Assembly (NCBI GenBank): GCA_010015655.1
Contig: ML976668.1
Span: 817,734 to 881,733, forward strand
Reading direction: 5' to 3'
DNA length: 64,000 nt
Source: Bimuria novae-zelandiae CBS 107.79
Taxonomy: Eukaryota; Ascomycota; Dothideomycetes; Pleosporales; Didymosphaeriaceae
A program made the position numbers and the translations under genes. The notes beneath the pieces are model-generated. The model had not been told where the DNA came from and searched no databases. It worked only from the letters and a program-made list of their open reading frames with translations. Below are positions 46,031-58,879 of the stretch, piece by piece (position 1 is the first letter of the stretch; every line of letters begins with the position of its first letter).

Positions 46031-46440
46031 GGGGTGTTAAAACCCTAAGGGGTAGCTGGTCCTAAAGGGGTAAGGGTTGGTTCTTGGGTAAGAGTATTAG
46101 TAATATAGGTAAGGGTGTGTATTAATAACTTACGATTATTAATAGACGTTAGTATTAAAAGTGTATATAATATAATTAAATTAATAAGAGCCTAAGTTAA
46201 ATATAAGTATAAGAGCTTATTCTCGCGTTCCTATATACTATGTCAATCCTATGATATCCTATAGTCCCATGGAATCCCAACCGTGGTACATGTGGGATCC
46301 TATGGTACAGTCACGTGATCCCAAAGTCCCATGGTCTTGGCGTGTGGGACACCGTGGGACATGACGTAATCCTGGCGGGGCTTCATGCTTTTGTCCCGTC
46401 CCGACACTTTTCCTGACGCCTCCTTACCTGGATCCTAACA
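46031..46440. other. LTR-like start and a GC-richer motif cluster
   Basis: 46031-46235 begins TGTTAAAACCC and could be a solo LTR, but no duplication is clear. 46255-46370 has normal composition and repeated, inverted TCCCATGG / GTGGGAC words. No coding sequence seen. Confidence 0.3.
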
Positions 46441-46829
46441 TGGAATAACAAAAAGAAAAACAATTTTGTTTAGATACCTTTTTGAAACTTTAATATTATG
46501 GACAATAATAGGGCTATAGTTAATGGCAAAATATAGAATTATAGCAAACTTCTAGGTAATTATATTTATGAACCTAAGCTGTGCTTAGTAAGCACCAAAA
46601 TAATATATTAACTTGGTAAAATAAGGCTCAATATTTTTAACCGGTTTAAGGACTTGTACCTTTCTGTTAAATGTGTAAGATTATTAGATTCTTATGTATA
46701 TACAACTTTAGCGCTTCTTTAGTTTCTATATGAAATTTAGATATAGGTGTACTCACAAAGTTTGAATTTACAAAGAGTTTTATAAATAATGTAAAAACAG
46801 AGAATAAAAACTCATATATTTAAATACTA

Positions 46830-47160
46830 ACTAGTATACTACTATTTAGCCTGTTTAAGGCCTCCCACCGACTAGGTAGTGATAGTATATAATTATCTCG
46901 TACTTTTTGCGGTATTTCCCGCTAAGTTTTATATATAGCCTTAATAACAAGGTCTATACTTTTTTCGTTATTACTATAATCTAAAGAAACCATAGGTTTT
47001 TTATTTAGGTAATTTTTTAGTACTAACGAAATCTTTTTTATTAGTGCTATATTAGCTAAATAGGGAGAATAAGGACAAAATTAAACGTTATTCCGTTTAA
47101 ACCACCTTAAAATATTAGGGATTTTATATTAAGGAGCGTTATCTGGTGAAAATTTCTAGC
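46830..47160 (-). pseudogene. Tc1-like transposase, C-terminal fragment
   Basis: The minus strand reads SPDNAP (near 47145), then LRWFKRNNV, then FCPYSPYLANIALIKKI, matching the Tc1-mariner block QDNAPxH...WPPYSPDLNPIE, then a helical tail (KSIDLVIKAIYKT) to about 46835. The first aspartate block was not found to the right; the sequence there is unreadable up to element D2. RIP-type stops are present. This is a different family from the pogo copies. Confidence 0.55.
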
Positions 47161-47345
47161 CTATACTATAAGGTGTACTCGCTTAATCCAATGCAGGTTA
47201 GGGCAGGAGGGTAATACGGCGTCTTATAAATTATTTAGTATTATAAGTTAATACGACAACTTAGCGCGTGGCTATATAATTTAATCTTATAATATATAAG
47301 ATAACTATTAGTTTATATAAAGAACATACCCGTGCAGAAGATATA

Positions 47346-49135
47346 AGCTAGCGCATATAGTTCCTGCGCACATAGGGTTCCTGCGCACCGCGCTAGAACA
47401 CCCCACCTACACAAAACACGCGATTTCTCAGCAACGCTGCTTACAATTGCCATTAACTACACATAGATTCAAGCGCTGCAGCTACTATAGCTATAGTAGT
47501 TATTTCTAAGGTGCTTAGTATAGTAAATCTTTATTACTTAGCTACTAAAGCTTTAGCTGCGCGCATAGCCTCCCTAATACTTTCTACCTCTATAAAGCGT
47601 TAATTTAGGTCTACTCAAACGCGCTTACGCTGACGCTAAGAGGTAGATATCTCTAGCTACTGCTCAAGTCGTCTTTTCTCTGCTTCTAGGCCTGCAGTTC
47701 TAGCATTTGCAGCTGCTAGAGCCTTACCTGCTTTCTATAGGAGTAGCCAGGTGGTACGACCTAGATTCTCGACGCTCTGGACGCTGCGCTGCGCTATATA
47801 GAGATCGTGAGGGCCCTGGGGAGTAGAGAGGAAGCTCTGGATCTGCTGCTAAGGCTGCTGCTCACGTGTAGGCGTAGTAGGCCTCTAAGAGACCTGCGAC
47901 GAGCTAAGCACGTAATTAATGTTAAATAGGTAGATACTAGATGCCTGCTAGCTAGCTTAAATTATACGCTCTATAAAGTCTTCCTCCCTAGCTTAATAAT
48001 AGTAGGTAATAAAGCGCTCCTTCTTAATAGGTGTAGCGTCGTCGAGTAATACGAGCTTCTAGATCTAACGTTTATAGCTAGACTTAATCATAGAGAAAGG
48101 AGCGAGATTAAGAGGCTATAGGACGTGTAAGGTGTGCGCAGGTAGATAAAGGAGCTGTATACAATATAGCTTGCAGAGCCATAGGAAGTCTATATTAATA
48201 TAGCTACCGTGACCGTCGAGTATTAGGAGCCTGTGCTGGCCATCAGATACAGCTGTCTTAGGTATAAATATACGCTATAGCCACTCAACACCTATCGCTT
48301 TTGACGTCCATCCGTTCTCTGAGATTGTATAGATCCAGTCAGGTACGTAAGACAAGGAGAACCATGTTATCTGTAGGCTCTAGCCCTTAAAGATAACTGC
48401 GCAGCGTAGTTTCCGCCTTATTACTAACATACACTTAATTATAGAGACCTACTCGCGATTCTTTAGAGACTAAATATAAGCCTTCTTTTTATAACTGCTA
48501 AAGAGTACTCTAGTGTTGGTATATACCCCTAGAGCAACGCCAGTCTCATCTATATTGTATGTATTCTCCGCCTGTATATTAAGCCGCCGTCGAGTCTGCT
48601 TATAGAGCTCTAGGAACGCACGTATCTGCTCTAGTGTCGCTGCATTAGCTCTCTGAGCCTCTAGCTTTCTGCCGACTACAGAGGCAACGCGTGGCTGGCG
48701 CCGGAGGAAGTGTAAGAGCCAAAGCTTGCTAACAGGCTAGTTGTCGCCGTTTATACGCAGAATCTAATTTGCTATTTCTTAAGCGCGAGCGTGCGAGGGA
48801 GGGCAGGCGCGTGCGTCTTCTTTAAGGATCTATTCTACTAAAAAATCCTCTTATAGAGGAGTTAGCTACTATTAATACTAATAGCTAAGCGCGCTACTAA
48901 TTACACTATTAAAATAATTACGTAGCGTTAATTTAGGTAACCTATAGGCCTTTATAATAGCGCGCTATCTAGAATAGACGCCTATATTAAAATTACTAAT
49001 AGCTAATTATATAGCTACTTTACGGGCGTCTATGTTAATAAGCGTTATAGAGAGAAATCGCGTATTTTCTATAGGTGGGGGGTTCTGGCGCGGTGCGCAG
49101 GAACCCTATATACGTAGAAACTATATGCGCTAGCT
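47346..49135 (-). mobile_element. pogo-like element D2, uninterrupted copy (1.79 kb)
   Basis: Both ends start AGCTAGCGCATATAG (inverted), with TA flanks at 47344-47345 and 49136-49137. The interior aligns end to end with D1 minus its LTR insertion. It is the best copy of the family in the window, although the right terminal repeat has RIP-type changes (GTTTCTACG for GTTCCTGCG). Confidence 0.85.
47600..49000 (-). pseudogene. pogo/Fot1-type transposase of element D2, lightly RIP-damaged
   Basis: The minus-strand frame contains PVSKLWLLHFLRRQPRVAS (near 48750-48690), then RKLEAQRANAATLEQIRAFL, the first catalytic block TYNIDETGVALGV (near 48560), RVLSSLYKKKAY, WSLKNREWVSI-like, a second block with LDGHGSYI-type residues (near 48220) and a third with HVLQPLDLAPFSVIK (near 48110). 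The C-terminal part is Gln-rich and carries most stops. The catalytic Asp residues appear to survive, unlike the RT sites of the retroelements. Fewer than about ten stops are seen, so a close intact relative may exist elsewhere in the genome. Confidence 0.7.
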
Positions 49136-49137
49136 TA

Positions 49138-49833
49138 TATATTTACTATAAGAAAGAAAATAATAATAAGAGAATTAGTACACTATATACTAGTCTATTT
49201 CTTCCTTTACCTTTAGGTAATCCGACGATTGTCCTACTTCTTAGCGGATCACCCTTAATCCGGCATCGAAGCTAGTTCTTAGAGGATCGTAGTCACGTGA
49301 CCCTAGCTAACCTAAACCCCCCCAGGAGGTCTTGCAGGCTAGCTATAGTATAACTTTATTTACCTCCCCTATCTATCTTTAGTTATTATAGTGTTATAGT
49401 CTAGATTCCTTAAGCTTATAATATTATCCCCTTTCGTAAATTAATTATCCTAATACCTATTTTTATTTTATAATTATGCGGCGGCGGTCGCGTGCGCGCA
49501 TATAAGTTACTATTAAGGCCTTTATTATAAGTTTACTTTTTACTTTTTTTATTACCTACCTAATTATGCCTAAAGTCCAAAGGATATTTTTAACTAACGC
49601 TACTAGGACTAAACAAAGGCTATCCTTAACGCAGATATAAAGATGCTAACTTTACATAGTTACTATAAAGAGAAGAGTCTAAAGTGTGTAGTAAATTCAT
49701 TTACTAGTTTTTATACTTACTATATCTAGGTGAAGGCTTAGTATAACCTAGTTTTAATATAGTCTAAGCGATAGGAGATAAAGGTAAAGTAGCGTTAAAT
49801 AGCTATAAAGCTTTATAAGGCTTAGTGTTAGGT
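49138..49833. other. unidentified AT-rich repeat DNA with small GC patches
   Basis: It contains a normal-composition patch (49200-49335) and GCGGCGGTCGCGTGCGCGC (near 49480). From 49566 a plus-strand MPKVQRIFLTNATRTKQRLS could be the start of a Tc1- or pogo-type DNA-binding domain, but it cannot be followed. Confidence 0.3.
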
Positions 49834-50189
49834 TGTAACAGTATTTAGATTATTTATTGTTGCCTATATTAGGTTACTACTGCCTACACTCATTTACTGC
49901 TGCCTAGCCTTCCTAGCAGTATATATCTTAGCTACTACACACATACAATCAAATTAGTGTTTTTCCCAACTTTCGCTTTGCAGCAACAACCGTTATAGTT
50001 ATAAGCCTAGATTGCGACGGGATCTCACTCACCTGACTTATTACCTACTCACATATAGAGTAGAGAGACCTAACCTACTAGCCTACTTATATATAGAGTA
50101 GAGCAACCTGCGAGCACGATAACTACTAAAGTAAACCTAATAGTTATAAGGGTAATAATCGTACTTAGCTAATTAAAAAATTAGCATAA

Positions 50190-53160
50190 ATAGCTATTTA
50201 TCCGTAAAAATATAGCGCAAAAGAATTAACTCTAAAAGTACGTTAACCTAGATATTATAGTAGACTAGCTACCTTAGCTAGAGGAGCTAATACAACTTTA
50301 GCTAAGTAACTATAACTAGTAAGCTATATTATATACTAGCTTAAATACTAAGTAGTAAGCTAACTATTATTAGGCGTATAAGCAATAGGAGAAGAAGGAT
50401 CTAGAGTATAAGTATTAGCTTAAGGCTTTAGTAGACTTTAACTCTAAAATTAGTAAGATAATAGCAGCGTATTATATATACCTAATTAAGGATAAGGATA
50501 CGCCACACTAATAACTTATAATCTTTAAGAAATATCTTGCACTATTAGATACGATACGCTATTACGATTTAATAATAAAATATAAAGATCTTTAGATACC
50601 GCTAAAGGGTAGAAAGGTTAAAGAGTAGCTTTAATATTAAATTAAGGTTACTAGCTAGTGTAAGGCTATTAAGCTTTTAGAGACTAAGGATACCCGTGCG
50701 CAAGAGAACTTCCTAGTCGCCTATAAGATAATTAACCCTAAATATAGAATAGCAGGTCTGCGAGACCTAATCTAAAAAGAGAGGCTTAGTATAAAAGTCC
50801 TATTAGTAGAGGACTACGTTGCTAAGTTCTTAGCATACCTAAAGCGTATACGTCTAATTAGTATAGGCTTTAGTGCACACGCGGCAGAGCTAGAGATAGT
50901 AAAGCTAATAATACTATAAAGTAATAAACCTTCTTAAAGCGGTATATGCCTTTATAGCAAAAGATACTTATAGTCCAAGTGCTAGGTAATAAACCCTAAC
51001 GCTCCTAATTAATCCTAAGGATATAATAATAAGGAGGCTAGTAAGAAAGTAGTAATAGCCTTTACTAAGAATTTAAGCTTAAAAGTAAGGGTAGAGAAAG
51101 CTATATAAGACTAAAAGGTAACTTAGTTAAGCTCTAAATTAGTATTTATTATTAATAATAGTAAGCCTCCTTCTAATCTATTAACCTACACTATATAATA
51201 TATAGTATCTAATGCTATTATAGTTAATAAGCACGACGAGCGCGACAAGCACGATAAGAATCTAGTACTTAATAATAACGTTAAACTTATAGAAGAGCTA
51301 GTAGCTCTATTAACGCTTAATAATATTAATAGCTATAACTTATTAAATAACTAATTTATACTTGATCCTAGTTTAAATACTTATATTATTAACACGGAGT
51401 CCTAGCCTAAATAAATAAAAGAGTATAAGACTAGTGCTAACAACTTCGTAGGAGCAGGAACAGGCTATATTAAAATAACTATATAGGGTAGTATAAAGCT
51501 AACTATAAAAACACTAAGAGGACTATTACATATTATCCTAATATATATTACCTTAGTTAAAGGCTTCTTAATAAGCCTTATAGGCTTAGCACGCTGTCGC
51601 TTAAGTTAAATTTACTTTAACTTAGGATAAGATTTACTATATAAAGTTAGTAAAAACACTATAGTTATATAGCTAGAGTATAATAATAGCTACTAGCTAG
51701 TAAACGCTAATGCTAGCTACTGCCTAGACATACGCCTATTATTATTCTTTAGCATAATCTACTAACCTTTAAAGGACCCTTAACGTAACTTTATAGTTAA
51801 CTATAAGATAGCCTATAGCACCTAAGGTTATCCTAATAAGAAGGTAATTAAGAAGCTAGCTAATTATATAAAAGGCCTATAAGTAAAAGGCAGAGACAGC
51901 GACTTCTATAGTATATATATTAAATTAAAACTTTTAAAGTAAGTCTCTAGAAGATAGCAAGAAAACTTTATACTTAAGAAGTTCTATTGCGTCGCTATAG
52001 ACTTTATATAGCTACTACCTTAAGAGGCAGATTTTTATCTTAACGGTGACTAAGTTATAGGTTATATAGTAGATTAGTATAGTAAGTAGCACGAAGTTAA
52101 CTACTTTCTATAGCGTATAAAGGCATTCTTAAACTACTAGCTTATTTATAAGATTCACAGGATACAGCGTATCTTTAATAATAATATTACTATAATTAAG
52201 ACTAATAATAACTAAAAATATAGAGTTATACTAAACGTATTAGAGGAGCTCTGCGCGGAGTTAGGGATTTAATATAAGCTACGGGCAGAGTATATAAATA
52301 AGTAAAATAGCCTTATAAAGTAAGTAGGCAAGACTATTATTATTTAAGTTTAAGTTATAAGACTTAAAGGAAACCTGCTAAAGTTATTATTAAATAAGCT
52401 ATTTAGAATAGTAGTATATATACTAAACTATACACTTATTAAAGCGCTAGGATAGAAGACTCCGTATAAGATTATATAGGGATTAAAGCTAAAAGTAAAC
52501 TACTTACGCCCTATAGGCTATTAAGCATACGTTTAGAATCTATCTATTAAAAAAGGCAATAAACTTAAGTTTAGAGTTCTAATTAGCTATCTAGTAGGCT
52601 ATAATTTAATAAATATCTTTAGGATCTGGCTGCCTATAAAGGATAGTATAATTTAAGCAAGAGACGTTATTTTCGAACTAATGCGATTTTATAAAGGACT
52701 AGAAGGCTACGTAGTAGAGTTAGTTATTAAAAAAGTTATAGAGCTACTTGCCTTTCTAGAAGAAGCTAAATTTAATAATATTACTATTAAAGAGCTTATA
52801 ACGCTTAGGCAGACACGCGATAAGACGCGTAATAAGACTTATAACGTACCTATAGCTATAGCTTACGTAAGCAAATAGTAGGTAGGGAGTAAAAGTAGAA
52901 TTAACGAAATTAATAGAGTTAATAAGGATATAGAGGATCTATTTCTGGGAGGTGGGCTGCCTACGCCTACGTCACCTGCGCCTTACGTAAGCCGGTAACG
53001 GAATAACGATACTCTAGCCAAAGTTCTCCTGGTAGAATAAGATCTAGAGACAACACTATAAGAGCTCTTTATAACCTAAATCCTTAGTTATGTACCTAAT
53101 CGCTATAATAACAACGCGCTAAAACGTAAAAATCCTAAAATTAATAAGTTATATATACTT
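50190..53160 (+). pseudogene. copia Gag, protease and integrase of element L (first half), RIP-inactivated
   Basis: Gag: LIIFKKYLALLDTIRYYD near 50515 and TKDTRAQENFLVAYKIINPK near 50690. Protease near 51350: FILDPSLNTYII in place of the copia WILDSGANTHI, with NNFVGAGTGYIKI following. The integrase core is near 51975-52560 (YYVAIDFI with the first Asp, then TPYKII). The frame then runs through GYNLINIFRIWLP and an unbroken stretch at 52681-52878 (LMRFYKGLEGYVVEL). The order protease-integrase marks copia. Confidence 0.7.
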
Positions 53161-53165
53161 ATAAG

Positions 53166-53338
53166 TGTCACGAGTCGTAGGTCGAGGGCCCTCGACGGCC
53201 CTAGTCCGCTCTAGACCGGCGCTATCCGGGCCTTTCGCCTATTTACTTCCCTCGCCGCAGCCCTTCTCTTCCCTCTCTAAGGGATCGCCTTAGTACTGTG
53301 GATAGACTGAGTCGCCCGTAGTTAAGGCGCTTTTTATA
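53166..53338 (+). repeat. 5' LTR of element G
   Basis: 173 bases, GC-rich, with CTAGACCGGCGCTATCCGGG inside. The terminal CA is changed to TA, as RIP would do. Confidence 0.9.
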
Positions 53339-53479
53339 ATACGATCCCTTACCCCCTCATATCTAATTTACCTGTACGATAGAATTGACACGAAGAGTTA
53401 CCCGCCAGACCTTAAAGATAGTAAGAGACCCTTAAAGCAGGTTACTACTCGTAGGACCCTCTAAATAAGAGCCTCTAAT

Positions 53480-56400
53480 AGTTATAACGCCTATAAAAGA
53501 CCTAACGACACTTATAGACCTAGAGGAAGACCCCCTTGCTATTATAGGCAGTAATAATAACTAATAATTAGAGGAAGTTACCCTTTAAGAACGCCTAGGC
53601 GTGCTATAGCTCTAATAACGCATCTAGGAACTAGAGGCCTCCCTAATAGCAAAATGTTACTAATCTAAAGGCAAGACCCTAGTTAGGAACGAGATAATAA
53701 CTACTAGCATCTCTAACAACTCCCCGGAGCCTAAGGAGGGTCACGGCAACCTGGATAAGGCTAAAGATATAAGCGACAACCTATTAAGTAATAGCTTAAT
53801 AGAGGACGCGTCCTTAAGCTTAGATAATACTAGTTAAGACTAATTTAGGGCCTCTAGAAGCATCCGACGCCCGCGAAAGAAGGATAGGCGAGGCTAGGCC
53901 CGCACTAGTTATAATAAAGAACGTTAGATCTAAATAGTGGCTACTACCCTAGACGCATAGCTACTAAAGCCGCCGGAACCCCCTTAATTTAAGGGTAAGA
54001 GTTGTAAGGAACTAAACTTATAAAAGAGGGCCTATAAGGACTATATTAACTTCTTACTTGCCCTTAAAACTAACGAAGCGCAGGTTAGGTTCGTAGTAAG
54101 ATACTTAAGAGATATATAATGTAATTACTAGAACTAAATAGTTGCCAAGATCCTAGAGCGGAAGCGACACAGGAAAGTCACCTAAGACCTTCTATAGTAG
54201 ACTATAGTGGACTCCCTAGAATTAGCCTAGGAGCGAAAGAGTGCCGCTTGCCGAAGGATTAAGGTAGCTAAATAAGGCAAGAAGACCCCTACAGAACTCC
54301 TTAACTACCTTAAGGACTAATAGGAGGAATGCGACCTAGAGAAGGCCTTAGATAATAATAATAAAGACTATATTAATAACTTCTATATAGCACTAGATAA
54401 GAAAATCTAAAAACGCCTTAAATAGTAGTCGCGTAAATAGAAGAGCCTCTCTTGCTTAGAAGTAAAGGTAAATATGCATTAGCAAGCGTTAAAACCTTAT
54501 AAGTTAGAGAAATAACGTATACACGATGTTAATAATAACTTCTTTAATAAGCTAGCTAACGAAAGGCGCGATCGAAAGCAATCTAGGTTAAATAATATAA
54601 GACTATACTAGAGACGCCACGACAGCGACCGTCGCGACAAGAATAGCAAGAAGAAGGCTTAGGTAGTAAAGGATAAGGATAAGGACTAATACTTCTACTA
54701 CCACGAACTAGGCTATTATAAGGCGTCCTGTTCAAAGTATAAGGCTAAGGCGGGGAAAGACAAGCTGTAGACCAGGAGGCCTAACAGTCTACAGGTAAGG
54801 TTAACTATAATAAGGGTTAATAATAACTAGTTATAGCTATAAGGACCCCTAGGGATAGGAGTGGTGGCTTACTAATTACGCTGGACGGTGAAGTACAGCA
54901 CGAGGGTAACTAATAATAGATTAAAGCCCTAGTGGACTATAGAGCTAAAGCGAATTTCGTTAGTAGTAATCTAATAAAGTGGTTAGGGGTTACGGTGACG
55001 ATAACAAATGGCAAACGCTACGTGGCGCTAAACGGACAAGACTTAGGCGTTTTAGGCTAGGTAAAGCTCCCCTACACTATTATAGATAGTTGCGGTAAAA
55101 CTAAGAGCGATAGTTGCCTGTTTATAGTTGGTAATATTAGTAGATTCGACATAGTCCTAGGAATGCCCTGGCTAGCAGAATAGAACCCTATTATAAACTT
55201 CTATAACAAGACTATCCGCTTCGCCCATAGGAAGCGCAAATAGACTAAGATCTCTACTAAATTAGTAGAAGAGTTCGCTAGCACGGCTAAAGACATAGCA
55301 AATAATTATTTTATTATGTATGCCACCCTAAAGGATATATTAGGAGGCCCACTCGGGACGCTACCTAAAGAATACTAGGGATGGTGGGAGGAAGCCTTCT
55401 CTAAAGAAGCCACGAGCATCCTTACCAACTATAGCCCCTATAAGATAAAGATCGATATTAAGGAAGGCAAGGAAGTGCCTTTTAGACCACTCTATAGTCT
55501 ATTAGAGTTAGAGTTGGCAGTTCTGCGCGACTATATCTAGAAGAACCTTAAATAAGGCTTTATTTAACTATCGCGATTAAGCGCTGGGGCACTAATCCTT
55601 TTCGCAAAGAAAAAGGATAGATGCCTCCGCCTCTACGTTAACTATAGGGGACTAAATACAGTTATAATAAAGAACCAATACTTACTTCCCTTAATACAGG
55701 AATCCCTTGACTAACTAGGGGATGCCTAGATCTACACTAAACTAGACCTAAGGGACGCCTACCACCGCGTCTAAATTAGGGCAAGAGATAAATAGAAGAC
55801 GGCCTTCTAAACAAGGTACGAATAGTATAAATACATAGTAATATCTTTTAGCTTAACAAACGCGCCTGCGACCTTCTAAAGCTATATTAATAATACACTA
55901 TTAGACCTTCTCGACATCTGCTATATTGTGTACCTCGACAATATCCTTATCTACTTTAAGACAAAGGAGGAATACATCTAGCATGTTTAGACAGTGCTAG
56001 AACGCCTTATTAAACGCTGGCTATACGCCAAACTGTCTAAATGCGAATTCTACACACGTAAGGTGGGATACCTAGGCTTTATAGTATCCCTAGACGGCGT
56101 AAAGATGGAGGAGGACCGCGTCGCCTCTATAAAAGATTAGCCTAAACTAAACTTAGTCTAAGCAGTCAGGATCTTCCTTAGCTTTACTAACTACTATTAA
56201 AGGTTTATAGAAGAATTCTCTTAAGTGGCGGCACCCCTTCACGCCCTAACGAGAAGGCTAGAGGGAGCCACTAAGGGCAGATAGTAATAGAGACTCGAGG
56301 AATTAGCTATAATAAGCCTACTAAAGTAGGCTAAGGCCTCCTTTTACTAGCTAAAAGAGAGCTTTATGCGAGGGCCCTTGCTAGCCTACTTCGACCTTAG

Positions 56401-58600
56401 AAGACCCTCAAGAGTGGAAACTAACGCTTTAGGTTTCGCGATCTTAGGTATCTTAAGCTAACCGCAACTAGATAAACATAGGAAGCTATAATAGCACTTA
56501 GTTACTTTTTATTCGCGCAAGATAAACTAGGCAGAACGAAATTATAACACGCATAATAGCGAGTTGCTAGCAATTGTTAAAGCTTTTAAGTATTAGCGAC
56601 ACTACCTAGAGGGTGTTAGCGAGAAGGTTAAGCTTCTAACTAACTATACTAACTTATAAGGGTTTATATCTATAAAAGTCCTAACTAGATAATAGGCAAG
56701 GTGGGCTAAATGGCTCGCAACATTTAATTTTAAAATTAAACACTATTTAGGAAGGACAAATCCCGCTAATAGACTATTGCAGAGACCTAACTACAAGTTA
56801 GAAGAAGAAACAAGCTTAGGCGAGATAGGTAGTTCCTAGTAAAGACTTCTTAAGGCCCTATAGTATAAGTTATAGCTAAAAGGCGACGCTTTAGACAAAG
56901 CAGGCGTGGCAGGTAGCCTATAGCTACTAAAGCAGGTAGGAAGCCCTAGACTAGTGGTAGTAATAAGGGTTACTAGACCTAGAACGTTAGCGACTAAGAA
57001 GGCGGCGGCAAATAATTTAGTAAGCGCTTATCCTATAGTAGAGCTATTAAAGAGAAACAGCCAGGGGGACGAAACTGTAGAACGAATCCTCTAGTACCTC
57101 TAAGGGCCAGAGATGGCAAAGCCGAAATGGCTAAAGCGCTAGATAATTAGACCGGCCAACCTATTATAGTACGAGAATAGGCTATACGTGCCACCTCTAG
57201 CAAGGGTACACGTCCTTTAATAATGCCACGATAACCCCCTCGCGGGCTATTTTAGCTTTACTAGGATCTTAGAGCTAGTGCTGCGAGAGTTCTAGTGGCC
57301 TAGTATCTAATAATACGTAAAGAACTATATTTAGACCTATTAAGCGTACTTTAGGGCGAAACCTGTCTAACACGCGACGCATGGCTAACTTAATAGCCTA
57401 CTAGTCCTAAGGGGCATCTAGGAGGACATCGCTATAGATATAGTAATAGATCTACCTAAGAGTAAATCTAGAGCCTATTATTATAATAGCATCCTAGTAA
57501 TTATTAACTAGTTTTCTAAGATAGCACACTATATCCCTACGCGAAAGGACCTAAAGGTAGTAGAGCTAGCTAAGGTCTTTAGGAGAGAGGTTCTGCGCCT
57601 ATATAGCCCTCTAAAGTTAATAGTTATAAATAGAGGTAGCCTATTTATATTGGCTTATTAGAGCACCTTTGCTTAATGTTTAGGAACTAAGTAACTCCTC
57701 TTTACTACTTTCTACCCGCAGACAGACGGACAGATAGAACGATAGAACTAAACGCTTAAATAGTACCTTCGAGTGTTCTATAACTACGAATAATCTAATT
57801 AGGTAGACCTTCTATCTAAAGCAGAATATTCGTACAATAATAGTATCTATAGCTCTACAGGAGTGTCGCTATTTATTGTAGTGTATAGCCTAAATCTACT
57901 AATAGTAGGCCTGCCCCAAGAAGTATAGCTACGCGGGTTGGTACCTATAGCAAGGGCTAGAGCGGCAGTTCTAGCCTAGACTAGGGCCTGGATAACCTAA
58001 GCGATCCTTAGGGCACAGGCGTACTAGGTAACGTGGTATAATAGGAAGCATAAGGCCTAAACCTTTATAGTAGGGGACATAGTATACCTCGACGCCCGCA
58101 ACATACGGTTAACTAGGCCTAAGAAGAAACTTAACTATAAGTCCTAGGGTCCCTATAGGGTAAAACGGCGGATTAGTTAACAGGCATATAAGCTAGAGCT
58201 ACTAAAGGACTTTAATATTTACCTAGTGTTCCATGTGTCTCTCCTAAACTAGGCAGCCCTAGAAGGACTACTATAACGAGAGTAAAGCCCGCCTAAGGTT
58301 ATTATACTATAAGTAGGGGAGGATATATACCTAATTAAAGGAATTAGATCTAGGGTACTCTAGGACGGAGAATGGCTGTATGAAGTTAAGTGGAAAGGAT
58401 ACGATAACGATAAGAACTAGTGGTTGTTTACAAAGGAGATCTCTAAAGGGGCGATAAAGCAGTTCCTAAAGGGCTTAGATAAGGAGACTAAAGGTCGCCC
58501 TAGATAGGAGCCTAAGAGGCGGGGTCGCCCCCCTAGAGAAGGAGGAAGACAGCACTCGATAGTAATTAGTAATAGATTACCCTAGAGAGTACACTTTATA
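53480..58600 (+). pseudogene. gypsy Gag-Pol of element G, RIP-inactivated
   Basis: In order on the plus strand: Gag with a damaged zinc knuckle (YYHELGYYKASCSKYK near 54690-54750); protease end ILGMPWLAE-like (IVLGMPWLAE near 55150); reverse transcriptase near 55450-56210 ([25 protein letters not shown], active site IVYLDNILIYF with Asn for the second Asp, YAKLSKCEFY); RNase H near 56370-56780 (SRVETNALGFAILG, NSELLAIVKAFKY); integrase near 57190-58260 (QHATHG, AIDIVIDLP, TTFYPQTDGQIER); and a chromodomain near 58378-58450 (YEVKWKGYDNDKN, then WLFTKEI). Many stops at Trp and Gln codons. It would copy itself through RNA; this copy cannot. Confidence 0.85.
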
Positions 58601-58879
58601 GGCTGCGAAATACTAGAATAAACAGGGCAGAGGATTCTTAAATAAACTAAAGACTAGAACGAGCTATTTAGGCCTATTTACGCCTCTTAGGGCCTAACAA
58701 AGGCTTATAAGCCTATTTAGACTATACCTAACGCGATTATAGCCAACCGAAACCTAACTAAAACCGCCTAAGGGTATAGAACGTAAATAAAATCTGGACA
58801 CTATTAATAGGGGCAGGAATCCTTAGATTATACTAAATAACCCTCTTAATTAGTTAGGCGCTTAGACTTATAGGCTTAC

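Noticed and set aside
46031..46110. Telomere-like CCCTAA / TTAGGG words
   Set aside because: CCCTAA appears only singly, within a mixed sequence, without tandem arrangement.
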